Source of the DNA: Nitrospinae bacterium AH_259_B05_G02_I21
GTDB lineage: Bacteria; JADFOP01
NCBI GenBank assembly: GCA_027717595.1
Contig: JALLOF010000003.1
Span: forward strand, 37,006-101,005
DNA length: 64,000 nt
Reading direction: 5' to 3'
Shown: positions 25,709 to 33,564 of the stretch, piece by piece
How the letters are laid out: every line of letters starts with the position of its first letter
Position numbering within the stretch: the stretch's first letter is position 1
The notes under the pieces: model-generated
Databases searched by the model: none
Seen by the model: the letters and a program-made list of their open reading frames with translations, nothing else
Told to the model about the DNA's origin: nothing
Program-made: the position numbers and the translations under genes

Positions 25709-25743
25709 AACCGACGCTTTCCCCGCAAGGCTAAGCGTCGGTT
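25709..25743 (+). repeat. 11 bp perfect inverted repeat before the basic peptide gene
   Basis: AACCGACGCTT (25709-25719) and AAGCGTCGGTT (25733-25743) enclose a 13-base loop. It lies between the divergent winged-helix gene and the basic peptide gene, 10 bases before the latter's RBS. It can act as an operator or as a leader hairpin. Confidence 0.6.
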
Positions 25744-25769
25744 AGCCCAATCGAAAGGAGGTGAGGCTT

Positions 25770-25883
25770 ATGGCCGCTAGGTGCAAAAAGCGGTTAGTCC
25801 GTTCTGGCAAAAAGCCCGGACGGAAACCCGTTCGTGTCCGAGGACACAGACGGTCACCGCCTGCAAAGCGCAGGTGCAAGTAG
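25770..25883 (+). CDS. 37-residue highly basic peptide
   Basis: The ATG at 25770 is preceded by AAAGGAGGTG (25754-25763), the most complete Shine-Dalgarno sequence seen in the window, at ideal spacing. The product has 37 residues, about half Lys or Arg, three Cys and no acidic residues; it starts MAARCKKRLVRSGKK and ends with two Cys in the last ten residues. Nucleic-acid binding is likely from charge. No family is recognised. Chance open frames seldom have such an RBS, so expression is plausible, though codon-level conservation is unknown. Confidence 0.5.
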   Translation: MAARCKKRLVRSGKKPGRKPVRVRGHRRSPPAKRRCK

Positions 25884-26069
25884 CACCTGAGTAGCAACCA
25901 GAGGTCTGGTGGCCTCACCCAATAATATAGCACATTCTCAACTTGGGGGAAATAGCCCACTACGGCTTGCTGACTCAGATGCATAATCGCCTTTTCGGAA
26001 GTGTCCAACCTCACGTTATGAATTGATATTGCAGGAGTTACCTGAGAATCGGCCCTTGGACGGAAGTGT

Positions 26070-26090
26070 GAGGTGTCTAAATGTGTCCAA
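26070..26090 (-). repeat. Right terminal inverted repeat
   Basis: The reverse complement begins TTGGACACATTTAGACACC and matches the left repeat at 17 of 21 positions. Confidence 0.5.
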
Positions 26091-26219
26091 CAGCCCGAAT
26101 TTGCGCTAAATAATTGATTTATATTCGATTATCGAGATTCATCCAATCTCGGAAATTGGACTGACGCGAAGGGAGTGTCCAATTCTTGTAAGCGATTGAT
26201 ATTTAGGGGGATTGTGGGA

Positions 26220-26288
26220 TGTAGAGACAGGGTTTACCCTGTCCGCAAAGAAAAATGGACAGCCACCCGCCTGAGGCGGGTCCCTACA
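26220..26288. repeat. MITE-like palindromic element
   Basis: A 69 bp element with ends TGTAGAGAC and GTCCCTACA (8 of 9 inverted matches). Inside are the palindrome ACAGGGT-TT-ACCCTGT (26227-26242), a CTGTCC/GGACAG pair (26239-26244 with 26257-26262) and the hairpin ACCCGCC-TGA-GGCGGGT (26265-26281). No coding capacity. It resembles short non-autonomous elements that occur in many copies in some uncultured lineages. Confidence 0.55.
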
Positions 26289-26356
26289 TTCCCGGCTGGC
26301 CCACGCGCTGACAGACCACGGATGAGGAAGAACTCTCCAAGGTGGGGTCGGACGGC

Positions 26357-27079
26357 CTAGCGAGTGGAACGGGCCGGTGGCGTGCGGCCGACCTCGGCGA
26401 GGACGAGCTTCATGTCCTCCCAGACCTGGCGCTTCGCTTTCGGGTTGCGAAGGAGGTAGGCCGGATGGTAGGTGGGCATCACCTTGATGCCCCGCCATTC
26501 CCGAAAGGTCCCCCGCAGGTGCGAGATACCCTTGGTGATATTGAACAGCGCGCGCATGGCGGGGTTGCCGAGCGCCACGATGACCTGCGGTTGGATGGCC
26601 GCGAGCTGCGCATCCAGGTACGGCCGGCAGGTGGCGATTTCCTCCACTGTGGGAGTCCTATTGGACGGCGGCCGGCACTTGACGGCGTTGCAGATGTAGA
26701 CGTCGCTTCGGCGCAAGCCCATGGACTCTATGATGCGGGTCAGGAGCTTGCCAGCCCGGCCCACGAACGGCTCGCCCTGCAGGTCCTCTTCCCGGCCCGG
26801 GCCCTCGCCGACAAAGACGATCTCCGCCCGGGGACTGCCCACTCCAAAGACGATCTGCGTGCGACCGGCGTGGAGCGCGCACAGGGTGCACCCCTCACAA
26901 GAAGATTCGACCTCATCGAGCGAAAGCGGGCGGCCACCACCCCCCGCAACGGCGGTACTTGGCTCGAGGACCTCGGGCGGGACCGCGTAGCCCGTCACAC
27001 CCCACTCGCGGCGAAGCTCCAGGTGGCCTCGCACCTCGGAGATCATCTCCAGAAGCAGCTGGCGGGGCTCGGGTGCCAT
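26357..27079 (-). CDS. Type 4 (iron-sulfur) uracil-DNA glycosylase
   Basis: A 240-residue family 4 UDG, which removes uracil from DNA. Motif A is [20 protein letters not shown]; the cluster cysteines are in CEGCTLC, in [13 protein letters not shown] and in ATCRPYL; the late motif is [10 protein letters not shown]. The start at 27079 lies 7 bases after the coaBC stop, better than the frame's earlier ATG inside coaBC. It is the last gene of the yicC-rpoZ-coaBC unit. Such Fe-S enzymes are common in thermophiles but also in many mesophiles. Confidence 0.93.
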   Translation of the reverse strand: MAPEPRQLLLEMISEVRGHLELRREWGVTGYAVPPEVLEPSTAVAGGGGRPLSLDEVESSCEGCTLCALHAGRTQIVFGVGSPRAEIVFVGEGPGREEDLQGEPFVGRAGKLLTRIIESMGLRRSDVYICNAVKCRPPSNRTPTVEEIATCRPYLDAQLAAIQPQVIVALGNPAMRALFNITKGISHLRGTFREWRGIKVMPTYHPAYLLRNPKAKRQVWEDMKLVLAEVGRTPPARSTR

Positions 27080-27086
27080 CGCGCGG

Positions 27087-28313
27087 CTAGGAGGGCCGTT
27101 CGCCTCTAAGGCGCACCACCGCATCCAGGATGGTATGCGCCACGGCGAGCTTGTCCATCTTCTCGTGGGGTTCCACGCGGCCGTCGGCGTAACAGAGGGT
27201 CACCTGGTTGTCGTCGTGGTCGAACCCGATATCGGGCCGGCTGACGTCATTGACCACCATGAGGTCGGCGTCCTTGGCCTTCAACTTCACGGCCGCGTTG
27301 GCCAGCACGTCTTCGGTCTCGGCGACGAAGCCGATGGTAATCCGGGAGCCTTTCCGGGTGCTGAGGATGTGGAGGATGTCTGGATTCTGCTGAAGCTCGA
27401 CCGTCGACGCTTTCCGGTCGGCCCGCTTGATCTTTTGGACCTCGGGAGCCGTTGGTCGGAAGTCGGACACCGCGGCGGTCTTGATTATCACATCACTCTC
27501 ATCGAGATACTTGAGACACGCCTGGAGCATCTCGTCGGCCGTGCGGACCGCCACGAAACCCACCCCGGGGGGAGGCTCAAGGGCCACGGGTCCGGAAACC
27601 AGCGTCACCTCGGCCCCGCGCCGGTGCGCCGCCCGTGCCACCGCGAAACCCATCTTCCCGCTGGAGCGGTTGGTCAGCACGCGGACCGGGTCGATGGGCT
27701 CTTCCGTCGGGCCCGCCGTCACCAGCACCCGGACTCCCGCCAGGTCCTTGGGGTCGGTCAGCGCAACGGCGATGTGCTCCACGACGACCTCCACCACCGC
27801 CAGCTTCCCCTCTCCGATGGTCTCGCACGCCAGCTCACCCACCTCCGGGTCAACGATCACGACACCCCGCTCGGAGAGGGTGCGCAGATTGGCCCGCACA
27901 GCCGGATGATGCAGCATGGCGGTGTTCATGGCGGGAGCCACGACCACCGGCGACTGGACCGCCAGGTAGAAGGTCGAGAGGAAATCGTCGGCGATGCCGT
28001 TTGCGAACTTCCCGATGATGTTGGCCGTTGCCGGGACGACCGCAAGCCCGTCAATCCGGGAGGCCATCTCGATGTGCTCGATCCGCTGCTGGGGGGTCCC
28101 TTCCCACATGTCGGCGATGACGGGCCGGTGCGAGAGGGCCTCGAAGACGAGGGGGGTGACGAACCGCTGGGCGCTGGCCGTCATGATGACGTGCACCTCG
28201 GCCCCACGCCTGGTCAGCTCCCTCAACACCTCGGCGGCCTTGTATACGGCAATGCCCCCCGTGACCCCAAGGGCCACGGCCCTGCCGTCCAGCACATCTC
28301 CTCGCATCGTCAT
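27087..28313 (-). CDS. coaBC: Bifunctional phosphopantothenoylcysteine decarboxylase/phosphopantothenate-cysteine ligase
   Basis: A 408-residue CoA biosynthesis enzyme. The N-terminal FMN-dependent CoaC half has GVTGGIAVYKAAEVLR, the active His-bearing RIEHIEMAS and APAMNTAML. The CoaB half has LVTAGPTEEPIDPVR, NRSSGKMGFAVA and the KIKR region. ATG 28313 overlaps the rpoZ stop (ATGA), giving translational coupling. The same rpoZ-coaBC order occurs in many bacteria. Confidence 0.95.
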   Translation of the reverse strand: MTMRGDVLDGRAVALGVTGGIAVYKAAEVLRELTRRGAEVHVIMTASAQRFVTPLVFEALSHRPVIADMWEGTPQQRIEHIEMASRIDGLAVVPATANIIGKFANGIADDFLSTFYLAVQSPVVVAPAMNTAMLHHPAVRANLRTLSERGVVIVDPEVGELACETIGEGKLAVVEVVVEHIAVALTDPKDLAGVRVLVTAGPTEEPIDPVRVLTNRSSGKMGFAVARAAHRRGAEVTLVSGPVALEPPPGVGFVAVRTADEMLQACLKYLDESDVIIKTAAVSDFRPTAPEVQKIKRADRKASTVELQQNPDILHILSTRKGSRITIGFVAETEDVLANAAVKLKAKDADLMVVNDVSRPDIGFDHDDNQVTLCYADGRVEPHEKMDKLAVAHTILDAVVRLRGERPS

Positions 28314-28600
28314 TTCTTCTTCTTCGCTTTCTTCTCGGGCTGGTCGTTCGCGTCCTTCTCTTGCCACTCAACGAGGCCTTCCTTGACCTCCTCGACGGCC
28401 ACCTCGGTCGGCTTGTGGCCTTTGGGATCGAGGCGGGCCTGCACCCCCGCATGCAGCTGACGTGCCCGCTGGGAGGCAAGAATGACCAGCCGATACCGAT
28501 TCATCTTTTCTTCTTCCGTCGGTTCTTTTGCTTTGGCCTTTGCCTTTACCTTCGCCTTTGGCTTTGCTTTTGCCTTTGGCTTTGCCTTTGGCTTTGCCAT
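28310..28600 (-). CDS. rpoZ: RNA polymerase omega subunit with Lys/Ala-rich tails
   Basis: A 96-residue RpoZ. The conserved core begins near residue 32 (MNRYRLVILASQRARQL) and includes a degenerate RPTEVA-like KPTEVAVEEV. The first 26 residues are nearly pure Lys-Ala-Pro repeats, encoded by an imperfect 6-12 bp tandem repeat at about 28525-28600. The last eight residues are again Lys-rich. Such histone H1-like tails are not part of ordinary omega. An AAAGGAG lies 12 bases before the ATG; ATG of the core (Met at residue 32) could be an internal start but has no RBS. It sits between yicC and coaBC. Confidence 0.85.
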   Translation of the reverse strand: MAKPKAKPKAKAKPKAKVKAKAKAKEPTEEEKMNRYRLVILASQRARQLHAGVQARLDPKGHKPTEVAVEEVKEGLVEWQEKDANDQPEKKAKKKK

Positions 28601-28641
28601 CGAGATCGCGACTCCTTTCGGACATCACCCCGTGGGTGGCA

Positions 28642-29520
28642 TCACTCGATATTTTGCACCTGCTCCCGTATTTTCTCCAACTCGTGCTTCAGCTCGATGA
28701 CGAGCCGCGACACCGTCAGGTCGTTGAGCTTGGAGCCGACGGTGTTGACCTCACGGTTCATCTCCTGGACGACGAAGTCGAGCTTCCTCCCGACCGACCC
28801 GCCTGATGCGAGAAACTGCTTGAGCTGATCCATGTGGCTGCCCAGGCGAGCCACCTCCTCGGACACATCGCTCCTATCGACCAGGTAGGCGACCTCCTGG
28901 GCGAGCCGCTGCGGATCGAGCGGAACGTCCTTGAGGAAACCCTGGAGGCGCTCCTCCAGCGCGGCCTGGTGTTCAGCCTGGACGACAGGAAGCCGGTCGG
29001 TCACCTGGGCGATCAGGCCCCTAACCGTGGCGACCCGGGCCGTGATGTCAGCGTGGAGGGCCTTGCCCTCCTCGACCCGCATCGCCTCCAGGGTCCCGAA
29101 CGCCTCCTGGACGACGGGCGCCACGACATCCCACAGTCCTTTCACGTCCTCCTCGGGCTCTTCCACCCGCAGAAGGTCGCGAAACTGAAACAGGGTGGCG
29201 AGGTCCACCTGGCCTGCAAGCTCGTGGTCGGCCTTGACCCGGCGTAGGAGACGAATGGCGTCCGCCACCAGCGCCTCGTCGGCAACGACCTGGCGGCCTC
29301 GGCCGTCGAGGACGGTGATCGAGCAGGAGACGTCGAAGCGCCCCCGGCTGAACCGCTTCCCCACGAGCTTGCGGATGCGGTGCTCAAGGGCCATGTAGCG
29401 GCGCGGCATACGGACGGCCACATCCAGGTAGCGGTGGTTGACGGTGTTGACCTCAACCGCCACCTGCCACGCGTCGGATTGAGCCTCGGCGCGACCGAAG
29501 CCCGTCATGCTGTTAAGCAC
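28642..29520 (-). CDS. yicC: YicC-family endoribonuclease
   Basis: A 292-residue YicC/YloC protein, a family shown to have endoribonuclease activity on small RNAs. The N-terminal MLNSMTGFGRAEA and EVNTVNHRYLDVAVRMPR are signatures, as is the C-terminal GRKLDFVVQEMNREVNTVGSK. It is the first gene of the rpoZ-coaBC-UDG unit. In most bacteria gmk separates yicC and rpoZ; here only 41 bases do. Confidence 0.95.
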   Translation of the reverse strand: MLNSMTGFGRAEAQSDAWQVAVEVNTVNHRYLDVAVRMPRRYMALEHRIRKLVGKRFSRGRFDVSCSITVLDGRGRQVVADEALVADAIRLLRRVKADHELAGQVDLATLFQFRDLLRVEEPEEDVKGLWDVVAPVVQEAFGTLEAMRVEEGKALHADITARVATVRGLIAQVTDRLPVVQAEHQAALEERLQGFLKDVPLDPQRLAQEVAYLVDRSDVSEEVARLGSHMDQLKQFLASGGSVGRKLDFVVQEMNREVNTVGSKLNDLTVSRLVIELKHELEKIREQVQNIE

Positions 29521-29545
29521 GCTGGGTGACTCCTCGCCCGTCAGG

Positions 29546-29574
29546 TTGTCCCTCGCCCGGAACAGTGTTACGAT
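29546..29574 (+). promoter_or_regulatory. Promoter of rqcH
   Basis: TTGTCC (29546-29551), 17 bp, TACGAT (29569-29574). The -10 box abuts the yicC -10 box on the other strand. Confidence 0.55.
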
Positions 29575-29603
29575 ACTTTATCGAAGGAACTGCAGTAAGT
29601 CAA
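29575..29603 (-). promoter_or_regulatory. Promoter of the yicC unit
   Basis: On the minus strand TTGACT (29598-29603), 17 bp, TAAAGT (29575-29580). Each transcript would run over the other promoter. Confidence 0.6.
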
Positions 29604-29641
29604 TAAAAAGCCCCGGTTGCGTAGGCGTCACGGGCAAAACG

Positions 29642-31432
29642 ATGGATTACCTGTTGCTCCAAGCCGTCCTGCGAGAGCTGAATGATTGCCTTCCCGGGGC
29701 GATGGTGAAGAAGGTGACCCAGCCTGCCTCTCCCGTCGTGGTCCTTTCCGTGCGGGGCCCCGCCTGGGCCGGGCAGCTGTTGCTGGCCGCCGATCCCGGC
29801 TCCGCGAGAATCCACACCACCGAGACGGCCTTTGAAAACCCCGCCAAACCGCCGGCCTTTTGCCAGGCCCTGCGCCCCGCCCTCGACGGCCGACGCCTAG
29901 GTCACCCGAGGCTGGTCGGTGGCGACCGGGTCGTGGCCCTGCCGTTTGCGGCCTCGGAGTCGCCAGCGGAGCCCGAGGAGGTGAACCTCGTGGCGGAGCT
30001 GACCGGCCGCCAAGCGGCCCTCGTGCTGGTCAAGGGGCCCGTGCCGGGCGGCCCAGTAGCGTTCGTGGTTGGACCGAAGAGGAGGACCTCAAAGCGGCTG
30101 GTCGTGGGGGAGCCCTACGCCCCGCCGCCTTGGCCGGCAGGGGCCGCCTCCTGGGATGATTACACGGGCGCCTCTCTGGCCGAGGCCTTGGCATCTCCCG
30201 GCATATCGAGCCGGCCTCTGGAGCGCCGCCTCGTCTATCTAGTCATGGGGCTTTCGCCTCTAGTCGCCCGGGAGGTCTGCCACCGCGCGGGCCTCGATCC
30301 CGAGACCCCCACCGTCGATGCCAAACAAGCCCAGGCCATCCTGGAGGCCATAGACGGGCTCGCCGCCGCCGTGCGCGACGGCCCGCTCTCCCCGACCCTC
30401 TATCACGACGAGGCGGGAGACCCGCTGGCGGCCACGCCCGTTCCCTTCGCCCACCTTGAGGCCCACTCGCAGGCCAAGCCTATGGCGACGGCCAACGCGG
30501 CAGCGGCGGCTCTAGCCGAGTCCCGCACCGAGACCCAACGGGCGATGCAGCTGCGCCAGCGGCTTGAAAGCGCCGTGGACCATGCGCTCAAGAAGGCGGA
30601 GCGGACGCGCCAGAAGGTCCGCGACGATCTCACCCGCGCCCGGCAGGCCGAGCACGACCACCAATGCGGGTCGCTTCTGCTTGCCCACGCCGGCTCGGTG
30701 CGCCGGGGCATGACCTCCGTTACGCTCCCGAACGACTTCGACCCCGAGGGCTCCACCATCACGATCGCCCTCGACCCGGCCGTCTCGCCGCAGATCAACG
30801 CCGCCCGATACTTCAAACGCTCCAAAAAGGCGAAGCGCTCACTGGCGAGCCTTGAGCGACGGCTCGAGGAGATGAAGGGGAAGGTGGCCTATCTCGAGGC
30901 GACCAGGCAGGCGGCGGTGATCGCCGACGAGGAGACCGCCGAGGGCCTGCTCGAAGAGCTCGAAGCCGGCGGGTTCACCCCCTGGCCGACCCGGCCACCC
31001 CCTCGGCGCCGACCCCGCCACAGGAGGCGGGAGGCGCCCATCCGGCGCTTCCGCGCCACGGAGGGCTGGGAGGTGCTGGTCGGCAAGAACGCCCGGGGCA
31101 ACGACGAGCTGACCACCCGGATCGCACGCCCCGAGGATCTCTGGTTTCACGCCCAGGACGTTCCCGGGGCCCACGTCGTGCTTAGAGGCGATGGGCGGGA
31201 CGACCCCCCGAGCGAAGCGGTGGGGTGGGCCGCCGCCGCCGCGGCTTACTTCAGCGGCGGCCGGGGCGACGCCAAGGTACGGGTCGACTATGCGGCCGCC
31301 AAGAACGTCACCAAACCCAAAGGGTACAGGCCGGGCCAGGTGCTCATCCGGTGGAAGAAAACCCTCCGTGTGGCCCCGGCGACCCCTGAGAGCCTGGAGG
31401 AGCGGGAAGTCACGCCCCCCGGGCCCGATTAA
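29642..31432 (+). CDS. rqcH: NFACT/RqcH-family ribosome quality control protein
   Basis: A 596-residue NFACT protein. The N-terminal NFACT-N part (MDYLLLQAVLRELND...) precedes a helix-hairpin-helix, a charged coiled coil (about 330-450) and the NFACT-R domain (FRATEGWEVLVGKNARGND, DLWFHAQDVPGAHVVLR). RqcH binds obstructed large ribosomal subunits and recruits tRNA-Ala for C-terminal tailing. The ATG at 29642 matches family starts; the upstream frame from 29507 overlaps promoters. The RBS is weak. The stop lies directly before the hflK promoter. Confidence 0.92.
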   Translation: MDYLLLQAVLRELNDCLPGAMVKKVTQPASPVVVLSVRGPAWAGQLLLAADPGSARIHTTETAFENPAKPPAFCQALRPALDGRRLGHPRLVGGDRVVALPFAASESPAEPEEVNLVAELTGRQAALVLVKGPVPGGPVAFVVGPKRRTSKRLVVGEPYAPPPWPAGAASWDDYTGASLAEALASPGISSRPLERRLVYLVMGLSPLVAREVCHRAGLDPETPTVDAKQAQAILEAIDGLAAAVRDGPLSPTLYHDEAGDPLAATPVPFAHLEAHSQAKPMATANAAAAALAESRTETQRAMQLRQRLESAVDHALKKAERTRQKVRDDLTRARQAEHDHQCGSLLLAHAGSVRRGMTSVTLPNDFDPEGSTITIALDPAVSPQINAARYFKRSKKAKRSLASLERRLEEMKGKVAYLEATRQAAVIADEETAEGLLEELEAGGFTPWPTRPPPRRRPRHRRREAPIRRFRATEGWEVLVGKNARGNDELTTRIARPEDLWFHAQDVPGAHVVLRGDGRDDPPSEAVGWAAAAAAYFSGGRGDAKVRVDYAAAKNVTKPKGYRPGQVLIRWKKTLRVAPATPESLEEREVTPPGPD

Positions 31433-31436
31433 GGAT

Positions 31437-31464
31437 TTGACATCCCTATGCATTGCTGTATATT
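31437..31464 (+). promoter_or_regulatory. Promoter of hflK-hflC
   Basis: TTGACA (31437-31442), 16 bp, TATATT (31459-31464), starting 5 bases after the rqcH stop. Confidence 0.65.
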
Positions 31465-31470
31465 GATTTT

Positions 31471-31496
31471 GTCCCCGCAACTCTCTCGCCGGGGAC
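31471..31496 (+). other. Leader hairpin before hflK
   Basis: GTCCCC (31471-31476) pairs with GGGGAC (31491-31496) over a 14-base loop. It lies at the predicted 5' end of the hflK transcript and may stabilise it or act as a weak rqcH terminator. Confidence 0.4.
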
Positions 31497-31530
31497 CTTT
31501 CGATTCTCTTAAAAAGGGTGACCTTCCTTC

Positions 31531-32571
31531 ATGATCGACTGGGACGAGCTTCAGAAACGCCGCAAAGGGCGAGGACCCTTTGAAAACATCCCGAAGTTCA
31601 AGGTGCCGAAGTTCTCCATGCCCGGGTTTCGGTTGCCTCGGCTCCCCTTGCTCATCTCGATCCTCGCCCTGATTTGGCTGGCCACGGGTGTCTACATAGT
31701 CGCGCCCGACGAAAAGGGCGTGGTGATGCGCTTCGGCAAGTGGGTGGCCACAACCGACCCGGGGCCCCACTATCACCTGCCGGCGCCCATCGAGAGCGTC
31801 TTGAAGCCCAAGGTCACCGAGGTGAAGCGCATCGAGGTGGGCTTTCGAACCATCGACCAGGGGCCTCCGGCCCGCTACAGCGACGTGCCCCGAGAGAGCC
31901 TCATGCTCACGGGGGACGAAAACATCATTGACATCGACATCATCGTCCAGTACCGGATAATCGATCCCGGGAAATACCTCTTTAAGATCCGCGACCCCAA
32001 CCAGACGGTCCGGGTCGCATCCGAGGCGGCCCTGCGTGAGGTCATCGGCGCCACCACGATCGACGAGGCTCTCACCGTCGGGAAGTTCGCCATCCAGGCA
32101 AACACGAAGACCCTCCTCCAGCAGATTCTAGACTCGTACGACTCCGGGCTCCAGATCGTCGCCGTCCAGCTCCAGGACGTCCACCCCCCAGATCCCGTTC
32201 GCGAGGCCTTCCGGGACGTGGCCAGCGCCAAGGAGGACAAGAGCCGCCTGATCAACGAGGCCGAGGGCTACCGCAACTCGTTGTTGCCCGAGGCCCGGGG
32301 CCGGGCGGCGCAGATCGTCAATATCGCCGAGGGCTACATGGAAGAGAAGATTCGCAAGTCCAAGGGCGACGCCGACCGCTTCAAATCCGTCCTGGCCGAG
32401 TACATCAAGTCCAAGGACGTCACACGCACGCGCCTCTATCTCGAGACGATGGAGGAGATTTTGCCCGGCATGGACAAGTTCATCCTCGGGGGCGACAGCG
32501 GCGCATCCGTCCTGCCCATCCTGCCCCTGGGCAGTGGGTCGCTGATCCCCGGTGTGGAAAAGGGGAGGTAA
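31531..32571 (+). CDS. hflK: SPFH-domain protease modulator HflK
   Basis: A 346-residue inner-membrane protein with a basic N-terminus, one transmembrane segment (about 38-57) and an SPFH/band-7 domain (EKGVVMRFGKW, DENIIDIDIIVQYRI, DPVREAFRDVASAKEDKSR). With HflC it forms a cage around FtsH. The glycine-rich N-terminus of many HflKs is replaced by a short Lys/Pro stretch. It is followed by hflC 4 bases later. Confidence 0.93.
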   Translation: MIDWDELQKRRKGRGPFENIPKFKVPKFSMPGFRLPRLPLLISILALIWLATGVYIVAPDEKGVVMRFGKWVATTDPGPHYHLPAPIESVLKPKVTEVKRIEVGFRTIDQGPPARYSDVPRESLMLTGDENIIDIDIIVQYRIIDPGKYLFKIRDPNQTVRVASEAALREVIGATTIDEALTVGKFAIQANTKTLLQQILDSYDSGLQIVAVQLQDVHPPDPVREAFRDVASAKEDKSRLINEAEGYRNSLLPEARGRAAQIVNIAEGYMEEKIRKSKGDADRFKSVLAEYIKSKDVTRTRLYLETMEEILPGMDKFILGGDSGASVLPILPLGSGSLIPGVEKGR

Positions 32572-32575
32572 CGCG

Positions 32576-33487
32576 ATGGAGAGAGAGTTCGAGATCGAGG
32601 AGGACCAGCCGCCGAGGCGATTCGGACTCGGCAACATTCGGACGACCGGCCTCGCCGTGCTGGTCATTGTTGCGGGCTTCGTGTTCTTCTCCTCGCTCTT
32701 TACAGTATCGGAGGTTCAGCAGGTGGTGGTCACCCAGCTTGGCAAGCCCGTTCGGGAGATCCGTAACCCCGGTCTGCACTTTAAGCTCCCCTTCTTCCAG
32801 CAGGTGCTCTATTTCGACAAGCGCCTGCTGGAATACGACTCGGCCCCAACAGAGATCGTCACGAAAGACAAGAAGGCCCTCGTGGTGGACAACTACTCTC
32901 GGTGGCGCATCATCGACCCCCTCCTCATGCTGCAGACGGTGCGGAACGAAAACGGCGCCCAGGCCCGCCTCGACGATATCATCTACTCGGAGCTCCGCCT
33001 AGAGCTCGGCCTGCACGAACTCATCGAGATCGTGGCCTCAAAGCGCAAAGAGATTTTCAGCAAAGTGACCGCAAGGAGCAACGAGAAAGCCAAAGAGTAC
33101 GGGATCGAGGTCCTCGACGTGCGCGTGAAGCGGGCGGACCTTCCGCCGGAGAACGAAAAGGCCGTCTACGGACGGATGCGCGCCGAGCGCCAGCGCATCG
33201 CCAGGCAATACCGCTCCGAGGGCAAGGAGGAGGCCCTGAAGATTCGCTCCACGACGGACAAGGTCAAGACCATCCTTTTGGCCGACGCCTACGAGCTGGA
33301 GCAGCGCCTCCGGGGCAAGGGAGATGCCGAGGCACTGGGCATTTACGCAGAGGCCTACGAGCGCGACGAGGAGTTCTACTCGTTCCTCCGTACACTCGAG
33401 GCCTACAGGGGGTCGCTCAAGGACAAGACGACCGTCATACTGCCGCCTGATTCGCAGTTTCTGCGGTTCCTCAAGGAGGCCCGCTGA
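32576..33487 (+). CDS. hflC: SPFH-domain protease modulator HflC
   Basis: A 303-residue partner of HflK. The transmembrane segment is at about 24-44, followed by FTVSEVQQVVVTQLGKPVR and the family segment GIEVLDVRVKRADLPPENEKAVYGRMRAERQRIA. ATG 32576 is chosen over an upstream in-frame ATG because GGGGAGG (32562-32568) fits. A strong terminator follows at 33517. Confidence 0.94.
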   Translation: MEREFEIEEDQPPRRFGLGNIRTTGLAVLVIVAGFVFFSSLFTVSEVQQVVVTQLGKPVREIRNPGLHFKLPFFQQVLYFDKRLLEYDSAPTEIVTKDKKALVVDNYSRWRIIDPLLMLQTVRNENGAQARLDDIIYSELRLELGLHELIEIVASKRKEIFSKVTARSNEKAKEYGIEVLDVRVKRADLPPENEKAVYGRMRAERQRIARQYRSEGKEEALKIRSTTDKVKTILLADAYELEQRLRGKGDAEALGIYAEAYERDEEFYSFLRTLEAYRGSLKDKTTVILPPDSQFLRFLKEAR

Positions 33488-33516
33488 GACCGGGCAACGC
33501 CCGTGTGGGCTACCTG

Positions 33517-33547
33517 CCCCTTTACGTTCCTGTAAAGGGGTTTTTTT
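33517..33547 (+). terminator. Rho-independent terminator after hflC
   Basis: CCCCTTTAC (33517-33525), a 6-base loop, GTAAAGGGG (33532-33540), then seven Ts (33541-33547). Confidence 0.93.
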
Positions 33548-33564
33548 CATGGGAGGGGTCCTGA

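Larger units (their letters stand above)
23811..26090. mobile_element. Probable mobile unit bounded by imperfect inverted repeats
   Basis: A 2280 bp segment flanked by 21 bp ends that match at 17 of 21 positions when one is reverse complemented. It contains an IS1595-family transposase, a passenger gene, a class II tRNA, a winged-helix gene and a small basic peptide gene. No target duplication was identified. Whether the whole block moves as one or the IS is nested in it is not settled. Confidence 0.45.
25884..26356. other. Gene-free stretch with repeats right of the mobile cargo
   Basis: No supported gene. It holds three GTGTCCAA copies (starting 26001, 26083 and 26175), the right terminal repeat (26070-26090), a 7 bp hairpin CGAGATT/AATCTCG at 26133-26151, and a MITE-like palindromic element (26220-26288). 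Composition is AT-richer until about 26215. Confidence 0.6.

Noticed and set aside
25742-26014. Minus-strand frame of 90 residues
   Set aside because: Antisense to the well supported basic peptide gene, no RBS, no protein-like motif.
28525-28600. CRISPR-like or satellite repeat
   Set aside because: The short repeats are in frame within rpoZ and encode Lys/Ala/Pro; there are no spacers. No CRISPR array was seen anywhere in the window.
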